A stretch of DNA of 29,563 bases from RGIG4140 sp045655105 (lineage in GTDB: Bacteria > Pseudomonadota > Alphaproteobacteria > CAAHEQ01 > UBA3637), in the NCBI GenBank assembly GCA_045655105.1, contig JAZOOQ010000040.1:1-29563 (forward strand), given 5' to 3'. The notes under the pieces were generated by a model that saw nothing but the letters and a program-made list of their open reading frames with translations, made no database searches and was not told the origin of the DNA. Shown here one piece after another: positions 1-7,422 of this stretch. The stretch's first letter is position 1. Every line of letters begins with the position of its first letter. A program made the translations under genes and the position numbers.

Positions 1-414
1 TAAATCAATTTTATTGATAATAGGAACAATTTCATGATTTGCATCAAGAGCTTTATAAACATTTGCAAGCGTTTGCGCTTCCACGCCTTGAGAGGCATCA
101 ACAACTAATAATGAACCCTCACATGCGGCCAAAGAACGGCTAACTTCATACCCAAAGTCAACGTGTCCTGGAGTGTCTATAAGGTTTAAAATATAATCTT
201 TTCCATCTTGAGCTTTGTAATTAAGGCGAACTGTTTGGGCCTTAATTGTAATTCCGCGTTCACGTTCAATGTCCATATTGTCAAGCAATTGCTCTTTCAT
301 TTCGCGATCTGAAACAGCGCCACATTTTTGGATAAGTCTATCTGCAAGGGTTGATTTGCCATGATCGATATGGGCAACGATTGAAAAATTTCTAATATGT
401 GATAAATCTGTCAT
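1..414 (-). CDS. lepA: Elongation factor 4 (LepA), N-terminal part
   Basis: This is the first 138 codons of LepA, the ribosome-associated GTPase that acts on stalled or back-translocated ribosomes; the gene runs off the left edge. The GTP-binding motifs are in the expected order: the P-loop AHIDHGKST near residues 14-22, the switch I stretch ERERGITIKAQTVRLNY, and switch II DTPGHVDFGYEVSRSL. The ITIKAQTVRL wording is typical of LepA rather than of EF-G or TypA. The ATG at 414-412 is preceded by an AAAGGAAC ribosome binding site. A well-formed promoter lies just upstream (440-468). The signal peptidase gene lepB, a common neighbour, would lie outside the window if present. Confidence 0.96.
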   Translation of the reverse strand, partial: MTDLSHIRNFSIVAHIDHGKSTLADRLIQKCGAVSDREMKEQLLDNMDIERERGITIKAQTVRLNYKAQDGKDYILNLIDTPGHVDFGYEVSRSLAACEGSLLVVDASQGVEAQTLANVYKALDANHEIVPIINKIDL

Positions 415-439
415 TTTTTGTTCCTTTTAATTTTGGCGT

Positions 440-468
440 ATCATACCAAAAAAAAATCAAAAAATCAA
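440..468 (-). promoter_or_regulatory. Predicted lepA promoter
   Basis: On the minus strand there is a -35 box TTGATT (468-463), a 17-base spacer and a -10 box TATGAT (445-440) preceded by TGG, an extended -10. Transcription would start near 433, leaving a short leader with an AAAGGA ribosome binding site before the lepA ATG at 414. Confidence 0.6.
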
Positions 469-484
469 GTTTTTCAAAGAATTT

Positions 485-570
485 AAAAAATAAAAAACGC
501 CTATCAAAAAATGATAAACGTTTTAGGGTAAAAGTAACAAAAATTTAGTTGGTAAACAACCAAACCTTCC
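485..570 (-). ncRNA. Candidate small RNA, about 85 nt
   Basis: A complete small transcription unit is visible on the minus strand between the lepA and lemA promoters. It has a near-consensus promoter (576-603), a predicted start at about 569-570, a small hairpin (TTGGT/ACCAA with a 5-base loop, about 548-562), and a closing 13-pair hairpin with a U-rich tail (486-524). No ATG ORF is present. The only readable frame starts at a TTG much too close to a GAGGAAGG sequence, so I read it as non-coding. It does not resemble 4.5S RNA, 6S RNA or tmRNA. It could instead be an attenuated leader of lepA, but lepA has its own promoter downstream. The call rests on motifs only. Confidence 0.45.
486..524 (-). 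terminator. Rho-independent terminator of the candidate sRNA
   Basis: Read on the minus strand, the arms AAAACGTTTATCA (524-512) and TGATAGGCGTTTT (506-494) form 13 continuous pairs, including two G-U wobbles, around a 5-T loop. The tail is TTATTTTTT. On the plus strand the two wobbles become A/C mismatches, so the hairpin favours minus-strand RNA. Confidence 0.6.
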
Positions 571-575
571 TCTTC

Positions 576-603
576 AGTATAGTAAATAAAAATTTCTTGT
601 CAA
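576..603 (-). promoter_or_regulatory. Near-consensus promoter of the candidate sRNA
   Basis: The minus strand carries a perfect -35 TTGACA (603-598), a 16-base spacer and a -10 TATACT (581-576, five of six matches). It is one of the best promoters in the window. It points towards lepA, but a terminator lies between them. Confidence 0.6.
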
Positions 604-643
604 GGATTTGTTTTTTTTATTTTCTTGTGCAGGGTGATTATCC

Positions 644-672
644 TTGTATTCTGGCATTTTTTGTTCTATAAA
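644..672 (+). promoter_or_regulatory. Possible lemA promoter
   Basis: A -35-like TTGTAT (644-649), a 17-base spacer and a -10 TATAAA (667-672) predict a start near 679, just before the CAGGGAG ribosome binding site at 681. The -35 box is weak (three of six). If correct, it rules out the upstream ATG at 644 as the lemA start. Confidence 0.4.
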
Positions 673-694
673 AAAACAAACAGGGAGATTTGAT

Positions 695-1237
695 ATGGTT
701 ATTTTTATTTTAGCTTTTATACTTGGATTAATTTTTATCTATAATAAAACCATCCATCTTAAAAATTTGATTCTTGAAGCCGAAAGTGGAGTTGATGTGC
801 AATTGAAACGCCGGTATGATTTGGTGCCTAATCTTGTGAAAACGGTTTCAGCATATTGCGATCATGAAGCAAAAACATTTGAAGAAGTTGCGCGTCTTAG
901 AACACAAACAATGAATCAAAAAACATTAAAAGAAAAAGAGAGTTTTGAAAATCAGTTTGAACATGGCTTATGCACTATTTTGGGGTTAAAAGAAAGCTAT
1001 CCAAATTTAAAAGCAGATGCGGCATTTTTAAAAATACAAAAAGAATTATCGTTGATTGAAGATGACTTGCAACATGCGCGGCGTTATTATAATGGGGTGG
1101 TTAGAAAATTTAATTCCTTTATTAACTTATTTCCCGTTTGTTTATTAAAAAAATTATTCACGCTTACTGATAAACCTTTTTTTCAGTTAGATGGTGAGCA
1201 TGAAAAATTAGTTCCAAATGTGAAGGATTTTTTATAA
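695..1237 (+). CDS. lemA: LemA family membrane-anchored protein
   Basis: This is a 180-residue LemA-family protein. It has one N-terminal membrane helix (residues 1-18, VIFILAFILGLIFIY) followed by the family signature of a long helical bundle, SGVDVQLKRRYDLVPNLV. LemA proteins form an anti-parallel helical domain on the far side of the membrane; their biochemical role is unknown. I chose the ATG at 695 rather than the one at 644 because it has a ribosome binding site (GGGAG), gives the usual family length and puts the membrane helix at the N-terminus. The stop codon shares one base with the next ATG, so it is translationally coupled to the DUF2207 gene. LemA and DUF2207 pairing is common in bacteria and suggests they act together in the envelope. 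Confidence 0.9.
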   Translation: MVIFILAFILGLIFIYNKTIHLKNLILEAESGVDVQLKRRYDLVPNLVKTVSAYCDHEAKTFEEVARLRTQTMNQKTLKEKESFENQFEHGLCTILGLKESYPNLKADAAFLKIQKELSLIEDDLQHARRYYNGVVRKFNSFINLFPVCLLKKLFTLTDKPFFQLDGEHEKLVPNVKDFL

Positions 1238-3129
1238 TGATTAAAAAAGCGATCTTTCTTTTTGTTTTTTTGTTAAGTTTCTTTTGTTTTTCAACAGCAA
1301 AAGCTGAGGTGCAAAAAGAAGAAATTTTATCTTATCATATTTATGCTGAATTAAATCAAGATTCGTCTTTGCTTGTGCAAGAAACAATTAAAGTGAGGGC
1401 GCTAGGCAAAGATATTAAAAGGGGTATTTATAGGGATTTTCCGTTAAAACATGCTGGTGGGAAAACACCTGTTTCAATTATATCTGTAACAAGAGATGGG
1501 ATGGATATTCCTTATAGCACTCAAATGCAAAATGGTCAAAAACGAGTTTATTTAGGGGATATGAATAAATATATTCCTTCAGGAGTATATGAATATAAAA
1601 TAAAATATAAATATCAAAATATTATCAGATCCAATAATTGGAAAACAAAAGATGAGTTTTATTATAATTTAATTGGTAATGAATGGATGTTTGATATTTT
1701 AGAAGCTACGGCGGTTGTTCATTTGCCAAAAGAATTAAAATTGATTGAAACGCCAAAGGTTTTTGCCGGGAAATATGGATCAAAAAATCAAGTATCTTTT
1801 TCAGAACAGGATAATCAAATTTCTATACATTTGCCAAGCGGATTAAAAAAACAAGAAGCTTTGACGTTGCGAACAGTTTTTAATTCCGGTTTTTTTAAAA
1901 TACCAGAATTTGGTTTGTTTCCTATTAAGAAATGGAATAATTTTTGTATGTTAATTGTTTTTATTTCATTTTTGTCGCTTGGTGTTTATGCTTATTTTTC
2001 ATGGAAAAAATATGGAAAAGATGGGATGAAAAAGCCAACTTATCCAAGATTTGATATTCCAAAATTTAAAGAGTTGGGGGCATTGTATTTATTGTGGAAT
2101 TTTCATGGTGTATGTGTAGATTCTGTTCAGTTAATAATGCCTCATTTAGCTTATCTTTCGCAAAAAGGGTTGCTTAAAATTAAAGTTGATAAAAATGCTG
2201 TTATTTTGGAAAAGAATGAAAAAATTATTCCTGAAAATGAAGATGAAAAGTTTTTTATTCAAACTGCAAAAAAAAGTTATTGTTTGAAAAAGTATAAATA
2301 TAATTATTCATTTACAAAGTATGTTAAAGCATATGATAAATATGCTAGGAAAACAGTCAAAAAACTGGTTAAAAGGAATTCAAAAAAGATGCGGCTATTT
2401 GCAATTTGGATGTTTTTTAACTGTGTTGGATTTTTCTTGTTATACTTTAAAAGTATAGCGTCTTTGATAGAATCTATAGCGTTAAGTACTTCTATATTTG
2501 CATTCTCATTTATAATTTTAGAGTTGTTTGAACGAAAGCATAAATGGCGACAAAATATATGCGGCATGTGTTTTATTATGGGCTTTGGGGTTTTTTTTGT
2601 TGGTATTTTGGGTGGGCCATATTCGGATTTTTTTGGCCATCATGTTGTAACGATGGAAGAAATTTTTGGAAATATTTTTGATGTTAAAACGATTTTATTG
2701 ACACTTTTATTTTCATGTATTGTTGCTTTTTATAAATACATTATTGTTCGCGTTTATGATAAAGGTTTAGGTTTGATAGAGCATTTAGAAGGGATAAAAA
2801 TGTTTTTAAATGGTGTTGATGATTTAAAACACCAAACGCCTGAACAAGCAGAAATGGAAAAGTTGTTGCCTTATGCAATTTTATTGGGTATGCATAACAA
2901 ATGGTGTGAAAGGATGGAAACATATTTTAACTTTACACCGCCTGAAAATGACGTATTTAGTAATGCTGTTGTTTTTTCAAGTCTTAATTCTTCTCTTCAA
3001 TTATCAACTGAAAAACCATCAAGTAGCGGAGGATCTAGTGGGTTTTCAGGAGGTGGATGCTCCGGCGGAGGTGGCGGCGGAGGTGGTGGCGGGGGATTTT
3101 TGCCGCGCTGCCTAATTAGTTTTTTGTAA
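1237..3129 (+). CDS. DUF2207 family membrane protein (YciQ-like)
   Basis: This is a 630-residue DUF2207 protein. A signal peptide (about 1-23, hydrophobic core then TAKA) is followed by a periplasmic beta-rich DUF2207 domain (about 25-220, including RGIYRDFPL and a VHLP strand), a membrane helix (about 234-253), a cytoplasmic region, a second helical membrane section (about 390-505) and a C-terminal glycine-rich tail (about 597-618). DUF2207 proteins usually end in SGGG-type repeats and one or two residues, often a Trp. Here the glycine run continues into an unusual FLPRCLISFL ending. The function is unknown. The ATG overlaps the lemA stop. A hairpin terminator at 3160 closes the pair. Confidence 0.85.
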   Translation: MIKKAIFLFVFLLSFFCFSTAKAEVQKEEILSYHIYAELNQDSSLLVQETIKVRALGKDIKRGIYRDFPLKHAGGKTPVSIISVTRDGMDIPYSTQMQNGQKRVYLGDMNKYIPSGVYEYKIKYKYQNIIRSNNWKTKDEFYYNLIGNEWMFDILEATAVVHLPKELKLIETPKVFAGKYGSKNQVSFSEQDNQISIHLPSGLKKQEALTLRTVFNSGFFKIPEFGLFPIKKWNNFCMLIVFISFLSLGVYAYFSWKKYGKDGMKKPTYPRFDIPKFKELGALYLLWNFHGVCVDSVQLIMPHLAYLSQKGLLKIKVDKNAVILEKNEKIIPENEDEKFFIQTAKKSYCLKKYKYNYSFTKYVKAYDKYARKTVKKLVKRNSKKMRLFAIWMFFNCVGFFLLYFKSIASLIESIALSTSIFAFSFIILELFERKHKWRQNICGMCFIMGFGVFFVGILGGPYSDFFGHHVVTMEEIFGNIFDVKTILLTLLFSCIVAFYKYIIVRVYDKGLGLIEHLEGIKMFLNGVDDLKHQTPEQAEMEKLLPYAILLGMHNKWCERMETYFNFTPPENDVFSNAVVFSSLNSSLQLSTEKPSSSGGSSGFSGGGCSGGGGGGGGGGGFLPRCLISFL

Positions 3130-3159
3130 TTAACTCTTTGAAGGCATAAATATTTAAAT

Positions 3160-3184
3160 AAAAAAGCTTGAAAAGGTCTTTTTT
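3160..3184 (+). terminator. Terminator after the lemA-DUF2207 pair
   Basis: The arms AAAAAAG (3160-3166) and CTTTTTT (3178-3184) pair. An inner CTT/AGG stem with a GAAA loop extends the hairpin across one bulged T. The T-run comes at the 3' end as in intrinsic terminators. Confidence 0.55.
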
Positions 3185-3219
3185 CCTTAAATCTTTTTGT
3201 TAAAAATGAAAGATAATCG

Positions 3220-3248
3220 TTTACTTTTAAAAGTTTTTTTTCTATAAT
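3220..3248 (+). promoter_or_regulatory. Promoter of the ybaB-recR operon
   Basis: The -35 TTTACT (3220-3225), a 17-base spacer and a perfect -10 TATAAT (3243-3248) lie after the previous terminator. The predicted start near 3255 leaves about 37 bases of leader before the ybaB ATG, with an AAGGAG ribosome binding site at 3280. Confidence 0.65.
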
Positions 3249-3291
3249 ACCTTTAAATGACGTTTATTCATTCATTTTTAAGGAGAAAAAT

Positions 3292-3615
3292 ATGCGTAAT
3301 ATCGGCGATTTGATGAAAAAAGCTCAAATGGTTCAATCTCAAATGACAATCTTGCAACAAAAGATGGAAAAGCAAGAATTTGAAGGGGTTTCTGCTGGTG
3401 GTGCTGTTAAAGTAACAGTAACAGGAAAGCATATTCCGGTTAAGGTTTCAATTGATCCATCTGTTGTTGATCCGCAAGATACAGAAACATTGGAAGATTT
3501 GGTTTTAGTTGCTATGCGTTCCGCATATGAAAATGTTGATACAGCAATGGCAAGCGAAATGGAAAGAATTCAATCTTCTCTTGGATTGCCATCTGGTTTT
3601 AAAATGCCATTCTAA
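3292..3615 (+). CDS. ybaB: Nucleoid-associated protein YbaB/EbfC
   Basis: This 107-residue protein matches the YbaB/EbfC family end to end. An N-terminal helix (GDLMKKAQMVQSQMTILQQK) is followed by the short beta region GGAVKVTVTGKHIPVKVSIDP and a second helix holding the LEDLVLVAMRSAYENV stretch. YbaB dimers bind DNA as small tweezers-like clamps and colocalise with the nucleoid. It is the first gene of the operon behind a TATAAT promoter and sits 10 bases before recR, a pairing found in many bacteria. The usual upstream partner dnaX is not here. Confidence 0.95.
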   Translation: MRNIGDLMKKAQMVQSQMTILQQKMEKQEFEGVSAGGAVKVTVTGKHIPVKVSIDPSVVDPQDTETLEDLVLVAMRSAYENVDTAMASEMERIQSSLGLPSGFKMPF

Positions 3616-3625
3616 GGAAGAATAA

Positions 3626-4219
3626 ATGGCGGCACCGGAACTTGAACAATTAATCGGTTTGCTTTCAAAACTGCCTGCTTTGGGACCAAGGTCTGCAAGA
3701 CGGGCGGTTTTGTCATTGTTAAAGCAAAAAGAAAGTAAATTTGTTCCGCTTGTTGGTGCAATGCAAACGGTTCTTGAAAAGGTGGATGCTTGTCCTATTT
3801 GTGGGAATATGGATACTTTAAAGCCTTGCGCCATTTGTCAAGATGAAAAAAGAGATAAATCGGTTGTTTGTGTTGTTCAAGATGTGTCCGATCTTTGGGC
3901 GCTTGAACGGGCAGGGGTGTTTAAAGGAACATATCATGTTTTAGGTGGTGTTCTTTCAGCATTAGATGGCGTTGGTCCAGATGAATTGGCAATTGATTCG
4001 TTAATTCAAAAAGCAGCTTTAGGAACAATTAAAGAAGTTGTTTTAGCTCTTCCAGCAACAGTAGAAGGGCAAACAACAGTTCATTATTTATCTGATAAAT
4101 TAAGTGAGTTTAATATAAGTGTTTCAATGCTTTCACGAGGTGTTCCTGTGGGTGGTGAATTAGATTATTTAGATGACGGCACTTTGCAACTTGCATTTAA
4201 GGCCAGGCGAAATGTGTAG
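3626..4219 (+). CDS. recR: Recombination mediator RecR
   Basis: RecR (197 residues, normal length) works with RecO and RecF to load RecA on gapped single-stranded DNA. The N-terminal helix-hairpin-helix is seen in LSKLPALGPRSARRAVL (14-29 region). A zinc finger with C56, C59, C68 and C71 follows, then the Toprim domain (about 79-175) with VVQDVSDLWALE and the SRGVPVGGELDYLDDGTL ending. The start is preceded by AAGGAAG. The gene is 10 bases after ybaB and 7 bases before the zauP-like gene, so all three are probably cotranscribed. Confidence 0.97.
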   Translation: MAAPELEQLIGLLSKLPALGPRSARRAVLSLLKQKESKFVPLVGAMQTVLEKVDACPICGNMDTLKPCAICQDEKRDKSVVCVVQDVSDLWALERAGVFKGTYHVLGGVLSALDGVGPDELAIDSLIQKAALGTIKEVVLALPATVEGQTTVHYLSDKLSEFNISVSMLSRGVPVGGELDYLDDGTLQLAFKARRNV

Positions 4220-4226
4220 GTGAAAT

Positions 4227-4421
4227 ATGGAAGAAATTAAAAAAGCAATTAATGGATTAGAACGAGCTTTGGTTTCTTTAGAGACGGCATTATTGCAAAC
4301 AAAAAAAGATAAAGAACAATCAATTGCAAAAGTGGATGAGTTGAAAAAAGTTATCGAAACAACTTATGAACGTTTAGATAATGCATTAACAACATATCAT
4401 CAAGATCAAGGGAGTGAATAA
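4227..4421 (+). CDS. Small coiled-coil protein, ZauP-like (ZapA-upstream protein)
   Basis: This 64-residue protein is almost wholly helical and heptad-like, with no Gly apart from two and no membrane segment. Its order is N-terminal EEIKKAINGLERALVSLE, a central K/E-rich stretch, and ETTYERLDNALTTYH. In Caulobacter a coiled-coil partner called ZauP is encoded directly upstream of ZapA and together they focus the FtsZ ring. Rhizobiales have a DUF4164 protein at the same place. Position, size and composition fit that role, but sequence similarity at this length is weak evidence. Its stop codon overlaps the zapA ATG by one base, which implies coupled translation and balanced dosage, as expected for a partner protein. 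Confidence 0.65.
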   Translation: MEEIKKAINGLERALVSLETALLQTKKDKEQSIAKVDELKKVIETTYERLDNALTTYHQDQGSE

Positions 4422-4747
4422 TGGCTGTTGTTTCATTAAAAATCGGCGGTAGATATTATAAGTTTTCTTGCGCAGATGGGCAGGAAAGTTATATGGCTTC
4501 TTTGGCGGAAAGTTTAGATGCTCGTGCAGAAAAGTTGTTAAAATCTATTGGTTTTATGCAAGAAGGCCAGTTGTTGGCAATGTTGTGTTTATTATTGGCA
4601 GAAGAAAAAAGCCAAATTGAAAAAAATGCACACAGTGCAACTTATTTAGATAATCAAAAACAAGTTGTTGATTTGATTCAAAATTTAACATTGAAGATTA
4701 ATTCTTTGACAGCAGGTTTGTCAGAAGAAACAAATAAAGAAGAATAA
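4421..4747 (+). CDS. zapA: Cell division protein ZapA
   Basis: ZapA (108 residues) bundles FtsZ filaments at midcell. The N-terminal beta-hairpin VVSLKIGGRYYKFSCADGQE is characteristic of the family; it is followed by SYMASLAESLDARAEKLLKS and a long C-terminal helix that would form the tetrameric coiled coil (about 45-100). It is translationally coupled to the preceding small coiled-coil gene and lies 3 bases before ymdB. In many Alphaproteobacteria a 5-formyltetrahydrofolate cyclo-ligase gene stands between zapA and ymdB; it is absent here. Confidence 0.9.
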   Translation: MAVVSLKIGGRYYKFSCADGQESYMASLAESLDARAEKLLKSIGFMQEGQLLAMLCLLLAEEKSQIEKNAHSATYLDNQKQVVDLIQNLTLKINSLTAGLSEETNKEE

Positions 4748-4750
4748 CGA

Positions 4751-5563
4751 ATGAAAATATTATTTTGCGGTGATGTTGTCGGTAAATCCGGCAGAAAATT
4801 GGTTTTATCTTATTTGCCAAAATTAAAAGAAAAATTCAAATTAGATTTTACCATTGTTAATGGTGAAAATGCAGCTCATGGATTTGGTATAACACCAAAA
4901 ATATATAATGCCTTTTTGGAAGCTGGTGTTAATGTGATCACGCTTGGAAATCATTCTTTTGATAAAGCAGATATTTTCCCAATTTTGGAAACAGCTGATA
5001 ATATTATTCGTCCGATGAATTATCCTGAAAACACCATTGGAAAAGGATTCACAATTATTCAATCTGCAAACGGGATAAAAGTTGCCGTTGTTCAATTGCT
5101 TGGAAATGTTTTTATGCGAACAAGCGAAAGCGCATTTGAATCAATTCAAAAGTGGTTGCAAACATATAAAAAAGGCAAAGATTATGATGTTTTAGTTGTT
5201 GATTTTCATGCGGAAGCAACAGCTGAAAAAGTTGCTTTGGGTCATTATTTAGATGGGCATGCTTCTCTTGTTGTTGGAACGCATACTCATATTCCAACGG
5301 CAGATGCTCATATTTTATCTTCAGGAACAGGATATATGTCTGATGTGGGAATGTGTGGGGATTATGATTCGGTTATTGGTATGAAAAAAGAATTGGCGTT
5401 TCCAAGATTTTTAACTGAAGCAAAAAGAAGCAGATTAGAACCAGCTGAAAAAAATGCAACATTTTGTGCTGTTGTTGTTGATGTTGATGAAAAAACAGGC
5501 TGTGCAAAAGAAATTTTTCCCCTTCGTTTAGGGCAAATACTTGAAAATACGCACGAAGTGTGA
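4751..5563 (+). CDS. ymdB: YmdB-family metallophosphoesterase
   Basis: This 270-residue protein belongs to the TIGR00282/YmdB family of dinuclear metallophosphoesterases, which act on 2',3'-cyclic nucleotides in Bacillus. Metal-binding motifs are all present: GDVVG with D8, NGENAAHG with E39 and N40, GNHSFD with N67 and H68, the VDFHAEAT segment, and GTHTHIPTAD with two histidines. The usual GNHTWD reads GNHSFD here. The length is normal. It follows zapA by 3 bases and precedes yebC, as in many alphaproteobacterial genomes. The physiological substrate in this organism cannot be deduced. Confidence 0.93.
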   Translation: MKILFCGDVVGKSGRKLVLSYLPKLKEKFKLDFTIVNGENAAHGFGITPKIYNAFLEAGVNVITLGNHSFDKADIFPILETADNIIRPMNYPENTIGKGFTIIQSANGIKVAVVQLLGNVFMRTSESAFESIQKWLQTYKKGKDYDVLVVDFHAEATAEKVALGHYLDGHASLVVGTHTHIPTADAHILSSGTGYMSDVGMCGDYDSVIGMKKELAFPRFLTEAKRSRLEPAEKNATFCAVVVDVDEKTGCAKEIFPLRLGQILENTHEV

Positions 5564-5609
5564 TATAAAGATTAAACCATTTTTTATTATTATTTTAAAA
5601 GGAAAAAGT

Positions 5610-6362
5610 ATGGCAGGACATTCACAGTTTAAAAATATTATGTATCGTAAAGGTGCGCAAGATAAGATGCGTGCAAAAGTTTTTTCAAAGCTAGCAAGAG
5701 AAATCACTGTTGCGGCAAAAACAGGTGGTGGTGATCCAGCATCTAACCCTCGTTTGCGTTTGGCAATTCAAACGGCTCGTTCTGAAAATATGCCAAAAGA
5801 TAATATTGAACGCGCAATTTTAAAAGGAACTCAAGGAACAGATACCTCTAACTATGAAGAAGTTAGATATGAAGGTATGGGTCCTGGTAAAGTTTCTGTG
5901 ATTGTTGAAGCGTTAACAGATAATCGCGCAAGAACAGCTCCAGTTTTACGTTCATTGTTTTCAAAAAGTGGTGGTGCTTTGGGTGAAACAGGTTCTGTGA
6001 CATTTAATTTTGAACGTATTGGATATATTGAATATCCTGTTGCAGTTGGAACTCCAGATGCTATTTTTGAAGCAGCTTTAGATGCGGGTGCTGATGATGT
6101 TGTTTCAACAGATGAAACACATGAAATTACTTGTCAAGTTGATGACTTGGGCTCTGTTCGTGATGCTTTAGAAGCAAAGCTTGGAACACCAAATGTTGCA
6201 AGACGTGATTGGAAACCAATGGTTCAAAAAGAAATCACTGATTTAGAAACAGCTCAAAAATTAATGAAATTTTTAGATGTTTTAAATGAAGATGATGACG
6301 TTCAACGCGTAATCACAAACGCTGATATTTCAGAAGAAATTATGGCACAATTGGGGGAATAA
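5610..6362 (+). CDS. yebC: YebC/PmpR/TACO1-family protein
   Basis: This 250-residue protein starts with the family hallmark MAGHSQFKNIMYRKGAQDKMR. It goes on with FSKLAREITVAAKTGGGDP, ENMPKDNIERAI and YEGMGPG. Members are described as transcription regulators and, more recently, as translation factors that help ribosomes through difficult peptide stretches. I start it at 5610, not at the in-frame 5541 upstream: 5610 has an AAAAGGAAAA ribosome binding site and matches family length, while the extra 23 residues overlap ymdB and look non-coding. Its place between ymdB and ruvC is standard for the group. Confidence 0.96.
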   Translation: MAGHSQFKNIMYRKGAQDKMRAKVFSKLAREITVAAKTGGGDPASNPRLRLAIQTARSENMPKDNIERAILKGTQGTDTSNYEEVRYEGMGPGKVSVIVEALTDNRARTAPVLRSLFSKSGGALGETGSVTFNFERIGYIEYPVAVGTPDAIFEAALDAGADDVVSTDETHEITCQVDDLGSVRDALEAKLGTPNVARRDWKPMVQKEITDLETAQKLMKFLDVLNEDDDVQRVITNADISEEIMAQLGE

Positions 6363-6365
6363 TCG

Positions 6366-6854
6366 ATGGTCCGCATCTTGGGACTTGATCCAGGATTAAG
6401 ACACACAGGTTGGGGAGTCATCGAAAAAGATGGCTCCCGTTTGCGTTTTATTGCAGCTGGTGTAATTAATCCGGATACAGAAAATCAGTTATGCAATAGA
6501 TTGGGAGAGTTGCATACTGATTTAAAAAAAGTTATTGAAGCTTATCAACCAGATGAAGCTGCTGTGGAAGAAACATTTGTTAATAACAATCCAACTTCAA
6601 CGCTTAAATTAGGGCAGGCTAGGGGTGTTGTTTTATTAACGCCTGCTTTGTTTAATATTCCTGTTGCAGAATATACACCGAATCAGATAAAAAAAATGGT
6701 TGTTGGTGTTGGTCATGCTGATAAAAAACAAGTGGATATGATGGTTCGAACACTATTAAAAAGTGTTCCAGAAAAAATTCCACCTGATGCATCAGATGCC
6801 TTAGCTATTTCTTTATGTCATAGTTTTATGCGGCCAATTAGTTTGAAAAAATAA
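6366..6854 (+). CDS. ruvC: Holliday junction resolvase RuvC
   Basis: RuvC (162 residues) cuts Holliday junctions. The four catalytic acidic residues are seen: D8 in LGLDPGLRHTGWG, E68 in VEETFVNNNP, and D141 and D144 in PPDASDALAISLCH. The LKLGQARGVVLL helix and the YTPNQIKKMVVG motif are also intact. The ribosome binding site is GGGGGAA. In most relatives ruvA and ruvB follow directly, but here the next genes are an amidase and a TerC protein, so the branch-migration genes must be elsewhere if present. It is 3 bases downstream of yebC. Confidence 0.96.
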   Translation: MVRILGLDPGLRHTGWGVIEKDGSRLRFIAAGVINPDTENQLCNRLGELHTDLKKVIEAYQPDEAAVEETFVNNNPTSTLKLGQARGVVLLTPALFNIPVAEYTPNQIKKMVVGVGHADKKQVDMMVRTLLKSVPEKIPPDASDALAISLCHSFMRPISLKK

Positions 6855-6864
6855 TGGGGATGAA

Positions 6865-7422
6865 ATGAAGATTATTCAAAAATTTTCTACGCATTTTGAT
6901 GAACGAAAAGCAAAAATTGACATGATTGTTTTTCATGCAACGGCAACACAAACGCTTGAAGAAACGCTTAAGATTTTTATTGAAAAAGAAGAAGGTGGGA
7001 GAGTGAGCTCTCATTATGTGATTGATCGTGATGGAACAATTTATCAAGTTATTCCAGAAGAAAAAAGAGCTTGGCATGCCGGTATTTCTTCTTGGAATGA
7101 AATTAAAGAAGATATTAACTCTCATTCTATTGGGATTGAATTTCAATGTCCTCCAAGTGGTGAAAAAACATTCATTGATTTTTCAAAAGAGCAAATTGAA
7201 GCAGGGCTTTTGCTTTGCGAAGATATTATGAAAAGATATAAAATTAAACCAGAAAATGTTGTCGGTCATTCAGATATTGCCCCTTTTCGCAAATTTGATC
7301 CAGGTATCACATTTCCATGGGAAATTTTTGTTCAAAAAGGTTTGGCGATAAATCCCGATCGTCGACCAGTTTTAGATGAAAATGGGAATAATTTATTAGT
7401 AAAGGAACAATATAAATGTTAG
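6865..7422 (+). CDS. N-acetylmuramoyl-L-alanine amidase (Amidase_2/AmpD-like), cytosolic
   Basis: This 185-residue protein has the Amidase_2 fold motifs: IVFHATAT with H24, SSHYVIDRDGTIYQVIPEEKRAWHAG split over strands, SIGIEFQ, and GHSDIAPFRKFDPG with H135, K143 and D145. These correspond to the zinc ligands and catalytic residues of AmpD. There is no signal peptide, so it should act in the cytoplasm on anhydro-muropeptides during wall recycling, as AmpD does, rather than on the sacculus. The last 25 residues (RRPVLDENGNNLLVKEQ) lie beyond the usual core. The ATG follows GGGGA. The end overlaps the terC start by 7 bases. Confidence 0.88.
   Translation: MKIIQKFSTHFDERKAKIDMIVFHATATQTLEETLKIFIEKEEGGRVSSHYVIDRDGTIYQVIPEEKRAWHAGISSWNEIKEDINSHSIGIEFQCPPSGEKTFIDFSKEQIEAGLLLCEDIMKRYKIKPENVVGHSDIAPFRKFDPGITFPWEIFVQKGLAINPDRRPVLDENGNNLLVKEQYKC

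Noticed and set aside
485..570. 4.5S RNA, 6S RNA or tmRNA at the lepA-lemA gap
   Set aside because: The SRP GGAAGC loop, the long 6S bubble structure and the tmRNA ends are all missing, and the unit is too short for the last two.
644..694. Longer LemA starting at the ATG at 644
   Set aside because: It has no ribosome binding site, lies in the predicted promoter and would put 17 non-family residues before the membrane helix.
2873..3115. 80-residue ORF in another frame of the DUF2207 gene
   Set aside because: It lies wholly within a recognised gene, has no ribosome binding site and arises from the codon pattern of the glycine repeat.
5541..5609. Longer YebC starting inside ymdB
   Set aside because: The family starts at MAGHSQF, and a clear ribosome binding site precedes the ATG at 5610.
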